Source of the DNA: Deltaproteobacteria bacterium
GTDB lineage: Bacteria; Desulfobacterota; DSM-4660; Desulfatiglandales; Desulfatiglandaceae
Reading direction: 5' to 3'
NCBI GenBank assembly: GCA_019314425.1
Contig: JAFCZI010000041.1
Coordinates: 1-11,735 of the forward strand
Length of the DNA: 11,735 bases
Within the stretch, counting starts at the first letter, position 1; every line of letters starts with the position of its first letter. Below the pieces are notes generated by a model. The model was given only the letters and a program-made list of their open reading frames with translations, was not told the DNA's origin and did not search any database. This document shows positions 1 to 7,383 of the stretch, piece by piece. Position numbers and translations under genes: made by a program.

Positions 1-28
1 CTACTACCAATATTCTTCCCTTTGACAT
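1..28 (-). CDS. Partial response regulator (N-terminal 9 codons only)
   Basis: An ATG at 28-26 on the minus strand opens a frame that runs off the left edge and reads MSKGRILVV. A good ribosome binding site (GGGAG) lies 6 bases upstream. The peptide matches the start of a receiver domain, where a hydrophobic first strand leads into the acidic pocket (as RILVVDDE does in the PhoB of this same window). The acidic residues themselves are outside the window, so a Rossmann-type protein with a similar first strand is not excluded. The gene is divergent from pstS. Confidence 0.5.
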
Positions 29-66
29 ATGTCGCTCCCTTTACAATAGATTATTAACCCTTCATA

Positions 67-100
67 CCTGTTGCGAGACAGGCGCAGCCAATGACGCCTG
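67..100 (-). promoter_or_regulatory. Overlapping, mutually exclusive inverted repeats in the leader of the response regulator
   Basis: CCTGT (67-71) pairs with ACAGG (78-82), and CAGGCG (79-84) pairs with CGCCTG (95-100). Positions 79-82 belong to both stems, so only one can form at a time. The element lies about 40 bases upstream of the partial response regulator on its strand, so it would sit in the 5' leader if transcription starts beyond 100. Attenuation or operator function is inference only. Confidence 0.3.
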
Positions 101-323
101 ATATTCAAACGGGCCGGTATTACATCCCCGTTAAGTTCAAGTTAGATTTCTGTTGCCTTGCCGCACATTCCACAGACCTTGCCGAATTCTAATATCCGCC
201 AAATACGTTTCTAATAAATACCCCCTATCTTGAAATCTGTTCGATTTCGCTTTCGGACTTTGTATCCAGTCCTGCTCCAATATGGCGATGAAGGTGTGGT
301 GCGTTTAAACAGACCGAAGGTGA

Positions 324-410
324 ATGATCGGGCAATCGACCGTTTACAAATGCCCTGTATGTGGGGCGTTGAGATGCAGTTATCAGAAAGGGAAAGGAGG
401 TGTTGAGTGA
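324..410 (+). pseudogene. Small CPVC-motif ORF, possible zinc-ribbon remnant
   Basis: An ATG-to-TGA frame of 28 codons contains YKCPVCG and a third cysteine four residues on, followed by a basic, glycine-rich tail. CxxC spacing suggests a metal-binding ribbon. There is no well-placed ribosome binding site for it. Its 3' end carries a near-perfect Shine-Dalgarno (AAGGAGGTG, 394-402) that leads only to immediately terminated frames (GTG at 407 stops after two codons, TTG at 403 after ten). It may be what remains of two adjacent genes after a deletion, or chance. No family was recognised. Confidence 0.2.
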
Positions 411-426
411 AGTAATTAGCCAAACG

Positions 427-469
427 CTAACGTAGGCCTAACAGAAATCTAACAATTCAGAACTATCCT
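427..469 (+). promoter_or_regulatory. Pho box and promoter of the pst operon
   Basis: Three heptamers stand in direct repeat at exact 11-bp intervals: CTAACGT (427-433), CTAACAG (438-444) and CTAACAA (449-455). Eight bases later comes TATCCT (464-469), a plausible -10. A PhoB dimer binds 7-bp repeats with 4-bp spacers (11-bp period) that replace the -35 element; this arrangement fits. The hexamer CTAACA differs from the E. coli CTGTCA type and is closer to the Bacillus PhoP type TTAACA. A sigma70-like alternative (TTGAGG 493-498, GATACA 516-521, 17 bp apart) lies downstream. Confidence 0.75.
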
Positions 470-480
470 GAATCTTACCA

Positions 481-505
481 ATGAAACTGAGTTTGAGGGT
501 TTCAT
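481..505 (+). other. Hairpin in the probable pstS leader
   Basis: ATGAAAC (481-487) and GTTTCAT (499-505) form a perfect 7-bp stem with an 11-base loop. If transcription starts shortly after the TATCCT hexamer at 464-469, this hairpin sits at the very 5' end of the mRNA, where it could stabilise the transcript. It is not followed by a T-run, so it is not a terminator. Confidence 0.35.
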
Positions 506-551
506 CAGAGCGTAAGATACAAACTTAATTCTTAATTCTATGGAGGAAAAA

Positions 552-1370
552 ATGAAAATCAAAGGTATGGCAATCCTGGTATTTCTCGTAGCGGCGTTTT
601 TTACAATAAATATGGCCTGGGCCGGAAAAATTGTGATCAAAGGATCGACGACCGTGCTTCCCATTGCGCAGAAAGTCTCTGAAGCCTATATGAAACAGAA
701 CCCCAACGTGAAGATATCCATTTCAGGCGGCGGTTCCGGCAATGGCATGAAGGCGCTTATCGACGGTTCAACGGATATCGCCGATAGCTCCCGGTTCATT
801 AAGCCGAAGGAAGTCAGCCTGGCCGTCAAAAACGGAATCTATCCGGTTCCCTTTGCGGTTGCCTATGACTGTATCGTGCCGGTGGTCCATCCCACAAATT
901 CTATTGTCAATATCACCATGGCGCAGCTTAAAGACATTTACATGGGAAAGATCAAAAACTGGAAAGAGATCGGCGGCCCCGACCGACCTGTCGTGGTCAT
1001 TTCGCGGGACACCTCCTCAGGCACCTATGAGGTGTGGCACAAAAAGGTCATGAAAAAGGAACGGGTATATCCGGGGGCACTTCTCCAGGCCTCGAACGGA
1101 GCGGTGGGCCAGGCAGTGGCAAAAAACAAGAATGCCATCGGTTATATCGGTGTCGGATATCTGAACAAAGGGGTAAAGGCCTTAATGGTCAACCGGGTCG
1201 TGGGGTCGGCAGCTACAACCCTTAACGGCACGTACCCCATCAGCAGACCTCTCTTCATGTTCACACCGGGGTGGCCCAAAGGGGATGTGCTCAACTTTAT
1301 CAATTTTGTCATGAATCCGAACAAGGGCCAGAAATATGTTGCGGAAGCAGGATATGTCCCTCTTTATTGA
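552..1370 (+). CDS. pstS: Periplasmic phosphate-binding protein PstS
   Basis: Captures inorganic phosphate in the periplasm and delivers it to the PstCA channel. The 272-residue product has a signal peptide (about residues 1-24, cleavage after AWA). It then shows the PstS-type phosphate loops: GSTTVLP (31-37), a glycine-rich SGGGSGNG stretch (58-65), DGSTDIADSSR (71-81) and SRDTSSGTYE (151-160), whose Ser, Thr, Asp and Arg residues ligate phosphate in the family. The start at 552 is chosen because GGAGG (542-546) lies 5 bases upstream; the in-frame ATG at 540 overlaps that ribosome binding site. It is the first gene of the pst operon, 25 bases ahead of pstC, and probably controlled by the Pho box at 427. 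It is of the shorter PstS class (about 270 residues), not the longer E. coli type. Confidence 0.95.
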   Translation: MKIKGMAILVFLVAAFFTINMAWAGKIVIKGSTTVLPIAQKVSEAYMKQNPNVKISISGGGSGNGMKALIDGSTDIADSSRFIKPKEVSLAVKNGIYPVPFAVAYDCIVPVVHPTNSIVNITMAQLKDIYMGKIKNWKEIGGPDRPVVVISRDTSSGTYEVWHKKVMKKERVYPGALLQASNGAVGQAVAKNKNAIGYIGVGYLNKGVKALMVNRVVGSAATTLNGTYPISRPLFMFTPGWPKGDVLNFINFVMNPNKGQKYVAEAGYVPLY

Positions 1371-1395
1371 TTGATGATTGAAGGATAATTGTTTC

Positions 1396-2307
1396 ATGAC
1401 AAAAAGCAGGAAAACAGGAGGGGCCCGTCGAAGCAGGGAACGTACCATTCGCTCACTCTTCTTCGGCGTGGCCTTGGCGTCAATCGCCACCCTCTTTTTG
1501 ATTGCCCTTTTCTTGTTTTTTGAGGGCATTCCCATATTTAAAGAGGTATCGGTCGCAGACTTCATTTTCGGCAAACTCTGGTATCCCACGGATGAACCTC
1601 CCGCCTTCGGAATTTTTCCCCTGATTGCGGCATCCCTTGCTGTAACCCTGGCCTCATCGGTAATTTCGATTCCGTTAGGGGTATTGACGGCTTTGTATCT
1701 TGCAGAGGGGGCCTCTCCAAGGGTGAGAGAGTGGGTCAAACCGATTGTAGAATTGCTGGCTTCCCTCCCTTCGGTTGTCATCGGCTTTTTCGGCATGGTC
1801 ATTGTGGCGCCTTTCCTCCAGCAAATTTTAGACATCCCCACGGGGCTGAATCTTTTCAATGCCTCATTGATGCTAGCCTTTATGTCCATTCCAACCATCT
1901 GCAGCCTCTCGGAAGATGCCATCTTCGGTGTTCCCGGCGAACTGAAGGAGGCCTCCCTGGCCCTGGGCGCCACCCACTGGGAGACCATCGCGAGGGTCAC
2001 TGTCCCGGCGGCCATTTCCGGGATATGCACGGCGGTTATTCTGGGGATGTCAAGGGCCATGGGAGAAACCATGGTCGTGCTGATGGTCGCGGGCGGCGCT
2101 GCAATGATACCCACCTCGCTCTTTGACCCGGTAAGGCCCATGCCCGCAAGCATTGCCGCAGAAATGGCAGAGGCACCTTTCCAGAGTGAGCACTACTATG
2201 CTCTTTTTGCCACGGCCATCGTGTTGTTTTTGTTTACCCTGGCCTTCAATGTGATTGCAGAACAGATTTCCCATCGTTACCGGCAGGTAGGGGCGGCAAC
2301 ATTATAA
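1396..2307 (+). CDS. pstC: Phosphate ABC transporter permease PstC
   Basis: One of the two inner-membrane subunits that form the phosphate channel. The 303-residue protein has a basic N-terminus, a first membrane segment at about 20-42, further hydrophobic segments around 74-102, 118-140, 155-172 and 208-235, and a last one at about 268-290. The cytoplasmic EAA coupling loop that contacts PstB is at about 185-209 (EASLALGATHWE...). The motifs LLASLPSVVIGFFG (120-133) and SRAMGET (219-225) are characteristic of PstC. The ATG at 1396 is preferred, with AAGGA about 10 bases upstream; an in-frame TTG at 1378 would add six residues. It follows pstS by 25 bases. Confidence 0.93.
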   Translation: MTKSRKTGGARRSRERTIRSLFFGVALASIATLFLIALFLFFEGIPIFKEVSVADFIFGKLWYPTDEPPAFGIFPLIAASLAVTLASSVISIPLGVLTALYLAEGASPRVREWVKPIVELLASLPSVVIGFFGMVIVAPFLQQILDIPTGLNLFNASLMLAFMSIPTICSLSEDAIFGVPGELKEASLALGATHWETIARVTVPAAISGICTAVILGMSRAMGETMVVLMVAGGAAMIPTSLFDPVRPMPASIAAEMAEAPFQSEHYYALFATAIVLFLFTLAFNVIAEQISHRYRQVGAATL

Positions 2308-2319
2308 AAAGATGTTAAC

Positions 2320-2347
2320 GGTTTACAGTTGCCGGTTACCGGTTGAG
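2320..2347 (+). repeat. Degenerate heptamer tandem repeat in the pstC-pstA gap
   Basis: Four consecutive 7-base units, GGTTTAC, AGTTGCC, GGTTACC and GGTTGAG, fill 2320-2347 inside the 86-base gap. A small inverted repeat, CCGT/ACGG (2370-2380), follows. The rest of the operon is tightly packed, so this gap is the one place where the pst mRNA carries extra non-coding sequence. Whether it affects pstA translation or mRNA decay is unknown. Confidence 0.5.
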
Positions 2348-2393
2348 GAAACAGAAGATATTTTAGAAACCGTGAAACGGAAATCGAAAACGG

Positions 2394-3284
2394 ATGCTAA
2401 AGATGAACGGAATCAATCATAAAGAGGGAGTTCAATTCCGCAGGAGATTTATTCAGGCGGGAATGTTCGGCCTTTTCAGGGTTTCAGCCGCCATCAATGG
2501 CGCCGCTCTGTTGGTGGTCTTTTACTTCCTGGTGGCAAAGGGATGGCGCGCCATCAATTGGACATTTCTCAGCCAGCCGCCCATGGATTCCATGACCAAA
2601 GGGGGCATCCTTCCCTGTATCGTCGGCACCCTCTGTCTCAGCCTCGGCGCCATTCTGGTGGCGCTGCCCATCGGCGTGGCATCCGCCATCTACCTCAACG
2701 AATATGCGCGCCCCGGTCGGGTCGTCCGTCTCATCCGGCTTGGCATCAATAACCTTGCCGGGGTTCCTTCGGTGGTTTTCGGGCTCTTCGGGTTAGCTTT
2801 CTTTGTGGTATATCTGGAAATGGGCGTCAGCATCCTTGCCGGGTCTCTGACCTTGGGCCTTCTCGCCCTGCCGGTCATTATCGGGTCTACGGAAGAGGCA
2901 CTGAGGGCCGTTCCGGATACCTACCGGGAAGCCTCGTTAGGGCTTGGCGCAACCAAATGGCAGACCATTTATCGGGTGGTCCTGCCCGGGGCCCTGCCCG
3001 GGATTCTCACCGGGACCATCCTGGGGATCAGCAGGGCTGCGGGAGAGACCGCGCCCATCATGTTCACGGCGGCGGTGTTCTATACCCCTTTTTCACTCCC
3101 GACGTCCATCTTTGATGAAATAATGGCGCTTCCCTATCATATCTATGTGCTCGCTACGGCGGGCACGGACATCGAGGCCACACGTCCCCTGCAGTATGGA
3201 ACGGCACTGGTGCTGATTGCCCTCGTACTCGGCTTGAATCTTGTGGCCATTATTTACCGGTCCCGGCTCAGGAAAAAACGATGA
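2394..3284 (+). CDS. pstA: Phosphate ABC transporter permease PstA
   Basis: The second channel-forming inner-membrane subunit of the phosphate importer. The product has 296 residues, with membrane segments at about 30-48, 73-103, 120-140, 145-165, 200-230 and 268-287. The EAA loop is at about 179-203 (EASLGLGATKWQ...). The family-typical LAGVPSVVFGLFGLAFFV (121-138) and SRAAGETAPIMFTAA (213-227) are present, the latter diagnostic of PstA rather than PstC. Neither the ATG at 2394 nor the one at 2403 has a strong ribosome binding site; the first was kept. The gene lies 86 bases after pstC, and its stop abuts the pstB region. Confidence 0.93.
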   Translation: MLKMNGINHKEGVQFRRRFIQAGMFGLFRVSAAINGAALLVVFYFLVAKGWRAINWTFLSQPPMDSMTKGGILPCIVGTLCLSLGAILVALPIGVASAIYLNEYARPGRVVRLIRLGINNLAGVPSVVFGLFGLAFFVVYLEMGVSILAGSLTLGLLALPVIIGSTEEALRAVPDTYREASLGLGATKWQTIYRVVLPGALPGILTGTILGISRAAGETAPIMFTAAVFYTPFSLPTSIFDEIMALPYHIYVLATAGTDIEATRPLQYGTALVLIALVLGLNLVAIIYRSRLRKKR

Positions 3285-3305
3285 TTGACTGGAATTAGAA
3301 CAGAA

Positions 3306-4067
3306 ATGAAAAATTCACCCAAAATGTCGGTGCAGGATCTCAATTTTTATTACCGTGACGTTCAGGCGCTTTACGGAATTTCGCTGGACTTCAATAAAAA
3401 CCGGGTGACGGCCCTCATCGGTCCCTCCGGGTGTGGAAAAAGCACCCTATTGCGCTGCCTCAACAGAATGAACGATCTGATTCCGTACAGCAGGGCCCAG
3501 GGAAAGGTTCTCCTTGACGGTAATGACGTCTATGATCCGAGCGTGGACGTGGTAGCGCTCCGTCGTCATGTGGGCATGGTCTTTCAAAAACCGAATCCCT
3601 TTCCCAAGACCATTTATGAAAATGTGGCCTACGGTCTGCGTGTCAACGGCATAAAGAATAGGGGCATTCTAACAGACAGGGTAGAGACCAGCCTGAAACA
3701 GGCGGCCCTATGGGATGAGGTAAAAGACCGGCTTGACGATTCAGCTCTGGGTCTATCCGGGGGACAGCAGCAACGGCTCTGCATTGCCCGGGCCCTGGCG
3801 GTGGAACCGGAGGTTCTGCTCATGGATGAGCCGGCATCGGCCCTGGACCCCATCTCTACCCAGAAGATCGAGGAATTGATACATGAACTGAAGAAAAGCT
3901 ACACCATTATCATTGTAACCCATAACATGCAGCAGGCCGCAAGGGTGTCGGATGTTACCGCCTTTTTCTATCTCGGCAAACTGATCGAGGTGGACCGGAC
4001 CGAGACCCTCTTTACCCGGCCAAAATTGAAGCAGACGTCTGATTATATTACCGGCAGATTCGGTTAA
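3306..4067 (+). CDS. pstB: Phosphate ABC transporter ATPase PstB
   Basis: Cytoplasmic ATPase that powers phosphate import through PstCA and, with PhoU, takes part in signalling to PhoR. The 253-residue protein has Walker [10 protein letters not shown] (39-47), the Q-loop glutamine in FQKPNPFP (Q94), the ABC signature LSGGQQQR (150-157), Walker B LLMDEP (171-176) with catalytic glutamate, the D-loop SALDP, and the switch histidine in VTHNM (H206). FQKPNPFP and the C-terminal [19 protein letters not shown] are typical of PstB. The ATG at 3306 gives the usual family length. An in-frame TTG at 3285, directly after the pstA stop, would add seven residues and is possible. phoU follows after 29 bases. 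Confidence 0.95.
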   Translation: MKNSPKMSVQDLNFYYRDVQALYGISLDFNKNRVTALIGPSGCGKSTLLRCLNRMNDLIPYSRAQGKVLLDGNDVYDPSVDVVALRRHVGMVFQKPNPFPKTIYENVAYGLRVNGIKNRGILTDRVETSLKQAALWDEVKDRLDDSALGLSGGQQQRLCIARALAVEPEVLLMDEPASALDPISTQKIEELIHELKKSYTIIIVTHNMQQAARVSDVTAFFYLGKLIEVDRTETLFTRPKLKQTSDYITGRFG

Positions 4068-4096
4068 AACGGCGAAGCAAGCAATGAGGAAAGACC

Positions 4097-4753
4097 ATGA
4101 AAAGACACTTACAAAAAGAATTGGAGAGCTTGAAAAAACGGATTCTCTCTCTCGGCGCCATGGTCGAAGAGCGCGTACGCATGGCCCTTCGGGCATTTGA
4201 GACGAAGGACGGTGAGCTTGCGCGGCGGATTATCGAATCCGACGAGGAAATCAATGAGGCCGAAGTGGAAGTAGAAGAGGAATGCCTCAAGATTATTGCA
4301 CTTCACCAGCCTGTTGCCGTGGATTTGAGGTTTATCAATATCGTCATAAAGATTAACAATGACCTGGAGCGCGTTGGAGACGAGGCGGTCAACATCGCCC
4401 AGCGTGTGGAGAACATATCAAAACGCCTGCCGCTTTCGGTTCCATTTGATTTTGCCCCCATGGCGGAAAAAGCGGAAGCCATGCTCAAGGACAGCCTCGA
4501 CGCCCTGGTAAATCAGGATGTGGATCTAGCATACAAGGTGTGCCTTGATGACGATGACGTGGATCGTATGAATCACACGATTTATGACAAAGTGAAAGAC
4601 GCCATTAAAAAGCAGCCTGACCGGGTGGCATACCTGCTCAACCTTTTGCTGATTGCCCGCCACCTTGAACGTATTGCTGATCATGCAACGAACATCGCTG
4701 AAGAAGTGATCTATATGATCAAAGGTGAGATCTCAAGACACCGGAAAGAATGA
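4097..4753 (+). CDS. phoU: Phosphate-specific transport regulator PhoU
   Basis: Cytoplasmic helical protein that holds PhoR in its inhibitory state when phosphate is plentiful and restrains Pst uptake. The 218-residue product has the two tandem three-helix PhoU repeats. Each carries the acidic metal-binding signature, LERVGDEAVNIA (90-101) and LERIADHATNIAEE (190-203). The length matches the family. The ribosome binding site GAGGA (4086-4090) is 6 bases before the ATG. It is the last gene of the pst operon, and its stop codon is only four bases from the end of the convergent phoR. No intrinsic terminator fits between them, so the two transcripts probably overlap at their 3' ends. Confidence 0.95.
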   Translation: MKRHLQKELESLKKRILSLGAMVEERVRMALRAFETKDGELARRIIESDEEINEAEVEVEEECLKIIALHQPVAVDLRFINIVIKINNDLERVGDEAVNIAQRVENISKRLPLSVPFDFAPMAEKAEAMLKDSLDALVNQDVDLAYKVCLDDDDVDRMNHTIYDKVKDAIKKQPDRVAYLLNLLLIARHLERIADHATNIAEEVIYMIKGEISRHRKE

Positions 4754-4757
4754 GGTC

Positions 4758-6536
4758 TTACCACACCGGCAGGTGGATAAAAAAAGTGGTGCCCTTCCCG
4801 GGGGTGCTTTCAACCGAAATGTGGCCCCCATGTGCCTGTACAATATGTTTCACAATGGCCAATCCCAGACCGGTCCCCCCCAGTTGCCGGCTTCTGGCCT
4901 TGTCCACGCGGTAGAAGCGCTCGAAAAGACGAGGCAAATGTTCTTTATTGATGCCGCATCCCTGGTCACTTACAGCAATGACGATGGAAGCCTCCCTTTG
5001 GATCGCCTCTATTTTGATGCCCCCGCCATCATCACTGTATTTGATGGCATTATCGAGTAAATTTACGATGGCCTGTTCCAACAAGGATGGGTCAACCCTT
5101 TCGACGATGGACTCGGCACAGGAAATCTCGACATTTATCTTTTTGTCAGCCGCATTAACGTGACAGACCTGTAAGGCATTTTGAAGGATTTCCTTCATCC
5201 GGCTTTCGACAAACGCGAGCCCCTCTTTTTCCGATGTCTCTTCAATCCTGGACAGATGGAGAAGATCCTCGATAATCGCTTCAAGGCGATCAACATGCTT
5301 TTCGATAATGCCTAAGAAACGTTTCGCGTCTACCGGGTTTGTTATGGCACCGTCACGGAGCGTTTCAACAAAACCCTTGATGGCGGTAATCGGAGTTTTT
5401 ATTTCATGTGAGACATTGGAGACAAAATCACTCCGGATGTTTTCAAGTCTGCGGAGACGTGTCACGTCGTTCAGTACAAGGAGCACGCCGATTCGCTTTC
5501 CACCTGCATCGCGAAGCATGGCGCCGTGCCCATTCACGAGACCCTCACCACCCGATAAGGCAACAGGAATATCCTTTTCAATGGCACCCCGGGCCAATAG
5601 CGCCTCTTTGACAAATTCGTGGAGAGCGGTGTTCCGGACGACTTCCTGCATGCTTTTTCCCCGGGCGGCCGTCAGATCGCAGCGTAAAATATCTGCGGCG
5701 GCCTGGTTCAAACTGATAATATGCTCTTTCATATCAAAGGCGATAACGCCTTCCATCATGCTCGAAAATACGGCCTTCATTTCATTTCGTTGGCGGATCA
5801 CCAGGTCTATCCGTTCGCGAAGGTCTTCCGCCATCCGGTTCAAGGCGTCGCAAAGGCCCTCAATCTCTTCGGATGAACGGATAGACGGTTTGCGGAGATA
5901 GTCGCCCCGGGCAATGGATTCGGCCCATTTTCTGATTTGCTCGATGGGACGGGTAATGCGACGTGATACCCAGAAGCTGAGAATTGCGGCAAATAGCGCC
6001 ATCACCAACCCCCCGAGGAAAATCTTAACCTGGATGATTTTGAGGGCATCGTCAATGGCGCTTATGGGGATTGAAGCCCTGACGACAGCAACGGTATGCC
6101 CCCCTTTCTTAAGTGGTATTGCTAAGTACATCAGGTCCTTATCAAGGGTTATGCTATGTCTCAGAGAGGTGCCGCAGTTTCCTCTGATAGCCCCGATGAA
6201 CTCCGGACGATCCCTGTGATTGTCCATGGTCGCAGGATCTTCATTGGAATCACCGACAACTTTGCCCGAAGGAAGCATGACGGTGATGCGGGTCGAGGCA
6301 GCTTTGCCCGCTTTCTTTGAGAGCAGGTCTATGGCTTTCGCGTCTAACGGATCGATTTGTCCCGAGATCTGTTCTTCAAAAAGGCGGGAATGCGCCTCAA
6401 GATCATCGACAGTATGTTCAATATAAAATTGTTTTATGGCGCTTGAGGCATACCAGGTCACCGCCACCAGCGAGAGAAGGGTTATCAGCAAATAGGACGG
6501 AAAAAGTTGCCAGAACAATCGTCTTTTTGGGGTCAT
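4758..6536 (-). CDS. phoR: Phosphate regulon sensor histidine kinase PhoR
   Basis: Membrane sensor kinase that phosphorylates PhoB under phosphate limitation. The order in 592 residues is: membrane segment 1 (about 12-32), an extracytoplasmic domain (about 33-168), membrane segment 2 (about 170-191), HAMP (190-242), PAS (about 253-360), the dimerisation helix with phosphoacceptor H377 in VSHEIKTPITAIKG, and the ATPase domain with N-box LLDNAIKYSDD (493-503), G1 DQGCGIN (524-530), F-box LFERFYR (537-543) and G2 GGTGLGL (553-559). The large extracytoplasmic domain follows the Bacillus-type layout; E. coli PhoR has almost none. Two acidic residues and RITVMLPSGKVVGDS (83-97) suggest a PAS-like sensor fold. 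The start lies 6 bases after the phoB stop, so the two are co-transcribed. PhoR rather than a paralogue is inferred from phoB, pst and phoU next door. Confidence 0.9.
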   Translation of the reverse strand: MTPKRRLFWQLFPSYLLITLLSLVAVTWYASSAIKQFYIEHTVDDLEAHSRLFEEQISGQIDPLDAKAIDLLSKKAGKAASTRITVMLPSGKVVGDSNEDPATMDNHRDRPEFIGAIRGNCGTSLRHSITLDKDLMYLAIPLKKGGHTVAVVRASIPISAIDDALKIIQVKIFLGGLVMALFAAILSFWVSRRITRPIEQIRKWAESIARGDYLRKPSIRSSEEIEGLCDALNRMAEDLRERIDLVIRQRNEMKAVFSSMMEGVIAFDMKEHIISLNQAAADILRCDLTAARGKSMQEVVRNTALHEFVKEALLARGAIEKDIPVALSGGEGLVNGHGAMLRDAGGKRIGVLLVLNDVTRLRRLENIRSDFVSNVSHEIKTPITAIKGFVETLRDGAITNPVDAKRFLGIIEKHVDRLEAIIEDLLHLSRIEETSEKEGLAFVESRMKEILQNALQVCHVNAADKKINVEISCAESIVERVDPSLLEQAIVNLLDNAIKYSDDGGGIKIEAIQREASIVIAVSDQGCGINKEHLPRLFERFYRVDKARSRQLGGTGLGLAIVKHIVQAHGGHISVESTPGKGTTFFIHLPVW

Positions 6537-6542
6537 AAATGG

Positions 6543-7232
6543 CTACTCTTTAAACCGATATCCGACGCCTCGAACCGTTTCAATATATTCCCCCGCGCTT
6601 CCCAGCTTCTTCCTGAGACCGACGATCTGCACATCCACGGAACGGTCAGTGACAAAATAGTCCGTCCCCCGAACCGCATCGACGATCTGGGAGCGGGTGA
6701 AGACCCAGCCCGGTCTTCGCATTAAATAACGCAAGACGCCAAATTCAGTAAAGGTTAATGCTACCGGATGGCCATCCACTCTAACCTCGCGACGACCCGG
6801 ATGGACAACCAGATTGTGGATCCTCACCACCTCGGATTCGTTCGTAACGTCTGTTACCTTCCTTCGGAGTACCGCTTTCACCCTGGCCAGCAGTATTCTC
6901 GGGCTGAACGGTTTGGTGACATAATCGTCCGCGCCCAGTTCCAGGCCTGTCACAATGTCTGATTCTTCCCCTTTGGCGGTTAACATCACAATGGGGACAG
7001 GGTGTGTTTCAGGGTTGTTTTTGAGGGATTTTGTCACCTCAAGGCCATCCATCCCGGGAAGCATCAGATCCAGCACCATCAGATCCGGGAGTTCTGCTCT
7101 CGCAATTTCAACGGCTTTCTCCCCGGTTGTGGCGCAAATAACCTGATACCCTTCTTTTGCGAGATTAAATCTCACCAATTCCAGGAGGTCTTCTTCGTCG
7201 TCCACCACAAGGATTCGTTCTCTAGACATCAT
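6543..7232 (-). CDS. phoB: Phosphate regulon response regulator PhoB
   Basis: OmpR-family transcription activator of phosphate-starvation genes, phosphorylated by PhoR. The 229-residue product has a receiver domain (about 5-120) with acidic pocket D11/D12/E13, phosphoacceptor D55 in LDLMLPG, T85 and K107 in VTKPFS. The winged-helix DNA-binding domain follows (about 133-229), with LTFTEFGVLRYL, the recognition helix region RSVDVQIVGLRKKL (197-210) and the terminal wing RGVGYRF. The first ATG (7232) is given; the adjacent ATG at 7229 has the better distance (6 bases) from GAGAGG and may be the true start. A Pho box upstream at 7287-7304 suggests autoregulation. phoR follows after 6 bases. Confidence 0.93.
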   Translation of the reverse strand: MMSRERILVVDDEEDLLELVRFNLAKEGYQVICATTGEKAVEIARAELPDLMVLDLMLPGMDGLEVTKSLKNNPETHPVPIVMLTAKGEESDIVTGLELGADDYVTKPFSPRILLARVKAVLRRKVTDVTNESEVVRIHNLVVHPGRREVRVDGHPVALTFTEFGVLRYLMRRPGWVFTRSQIVDAVRGTDYFVTDRSVDVQIVGLRKKLGSAGEYIETVRGVGYRFKE

Positions 7233-7272
7233 CTACCTCTCATGTGAAATGATGTAACACCTAAATCTGATT

Positions 7273-7304
7273 AGTCTAATGCCGAAATATTAGCATCCTG
7301 TTAG
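7273..7304 (-). promoter_or_regulatory. Pho box and promoter of phoB-phoR
   Basis: Read on the minus strand, CTAACAG (7304-7298) is followed 11 bases on by CTAATAT (7293-7287). After a further 8 bases comes TAGACT (7278-7273), a plausible -10. The first heptamer is identical to the central one of the pst operator at 438-444. The spacing to the -10 is the same 8 bp as at pstS. Only two heptamers are in phase here, against three at pstS, which would predict weaker activation. Confidence 0.65.
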
Positions 7305-7383
7305 GGGCGTGTGAACTTTTTATTATTTGTTACGCTGCCTGCCGCCAAAAGGAAAAACGATAAGATGAAACCTCCCCACCCCT

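Larger units (their letters stand above)
29..426. other. Intergenic region with no clear intact gene
   Basis: About 400 bases between the divergent response regulator and the pst operator. No frame gives a convincing full protein. On the minus strand there is a short frame containing VCGMCGK, and on the plus strand a 28-residue ORF with CPVCG (listed separately); both could be debris of zinc-ribbon-like genes. A pair of overlapping inverted repeats lies at 67-100. No tRNA or intrinsic terminator was recognised. Confidence 0.5.

Noticed and set aside
540..551. ATG at 540 as the pstS start
   Set aside because: It would place the start inside the GGAGG ribosome binding site and put acidic residues before the basic signal-peptide start; the ATG at 552 is correctly spaced.
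1182..2153. Long minus-strand open frame (323 codons) opposite pstS and pstC
   Set aside because: The plus-strand frames encode complete, motif-bearing PstS and PstC; the antisense product shows no domain, signal or ribosome binding site.
5308..5901. Plus-strand open frame of 197 codons opposite phoR
   Set aside because: Serine- and arginine-rich shadow with no start signals; PhoR H377, N, G1 and G2 boxes lie on the other strand.
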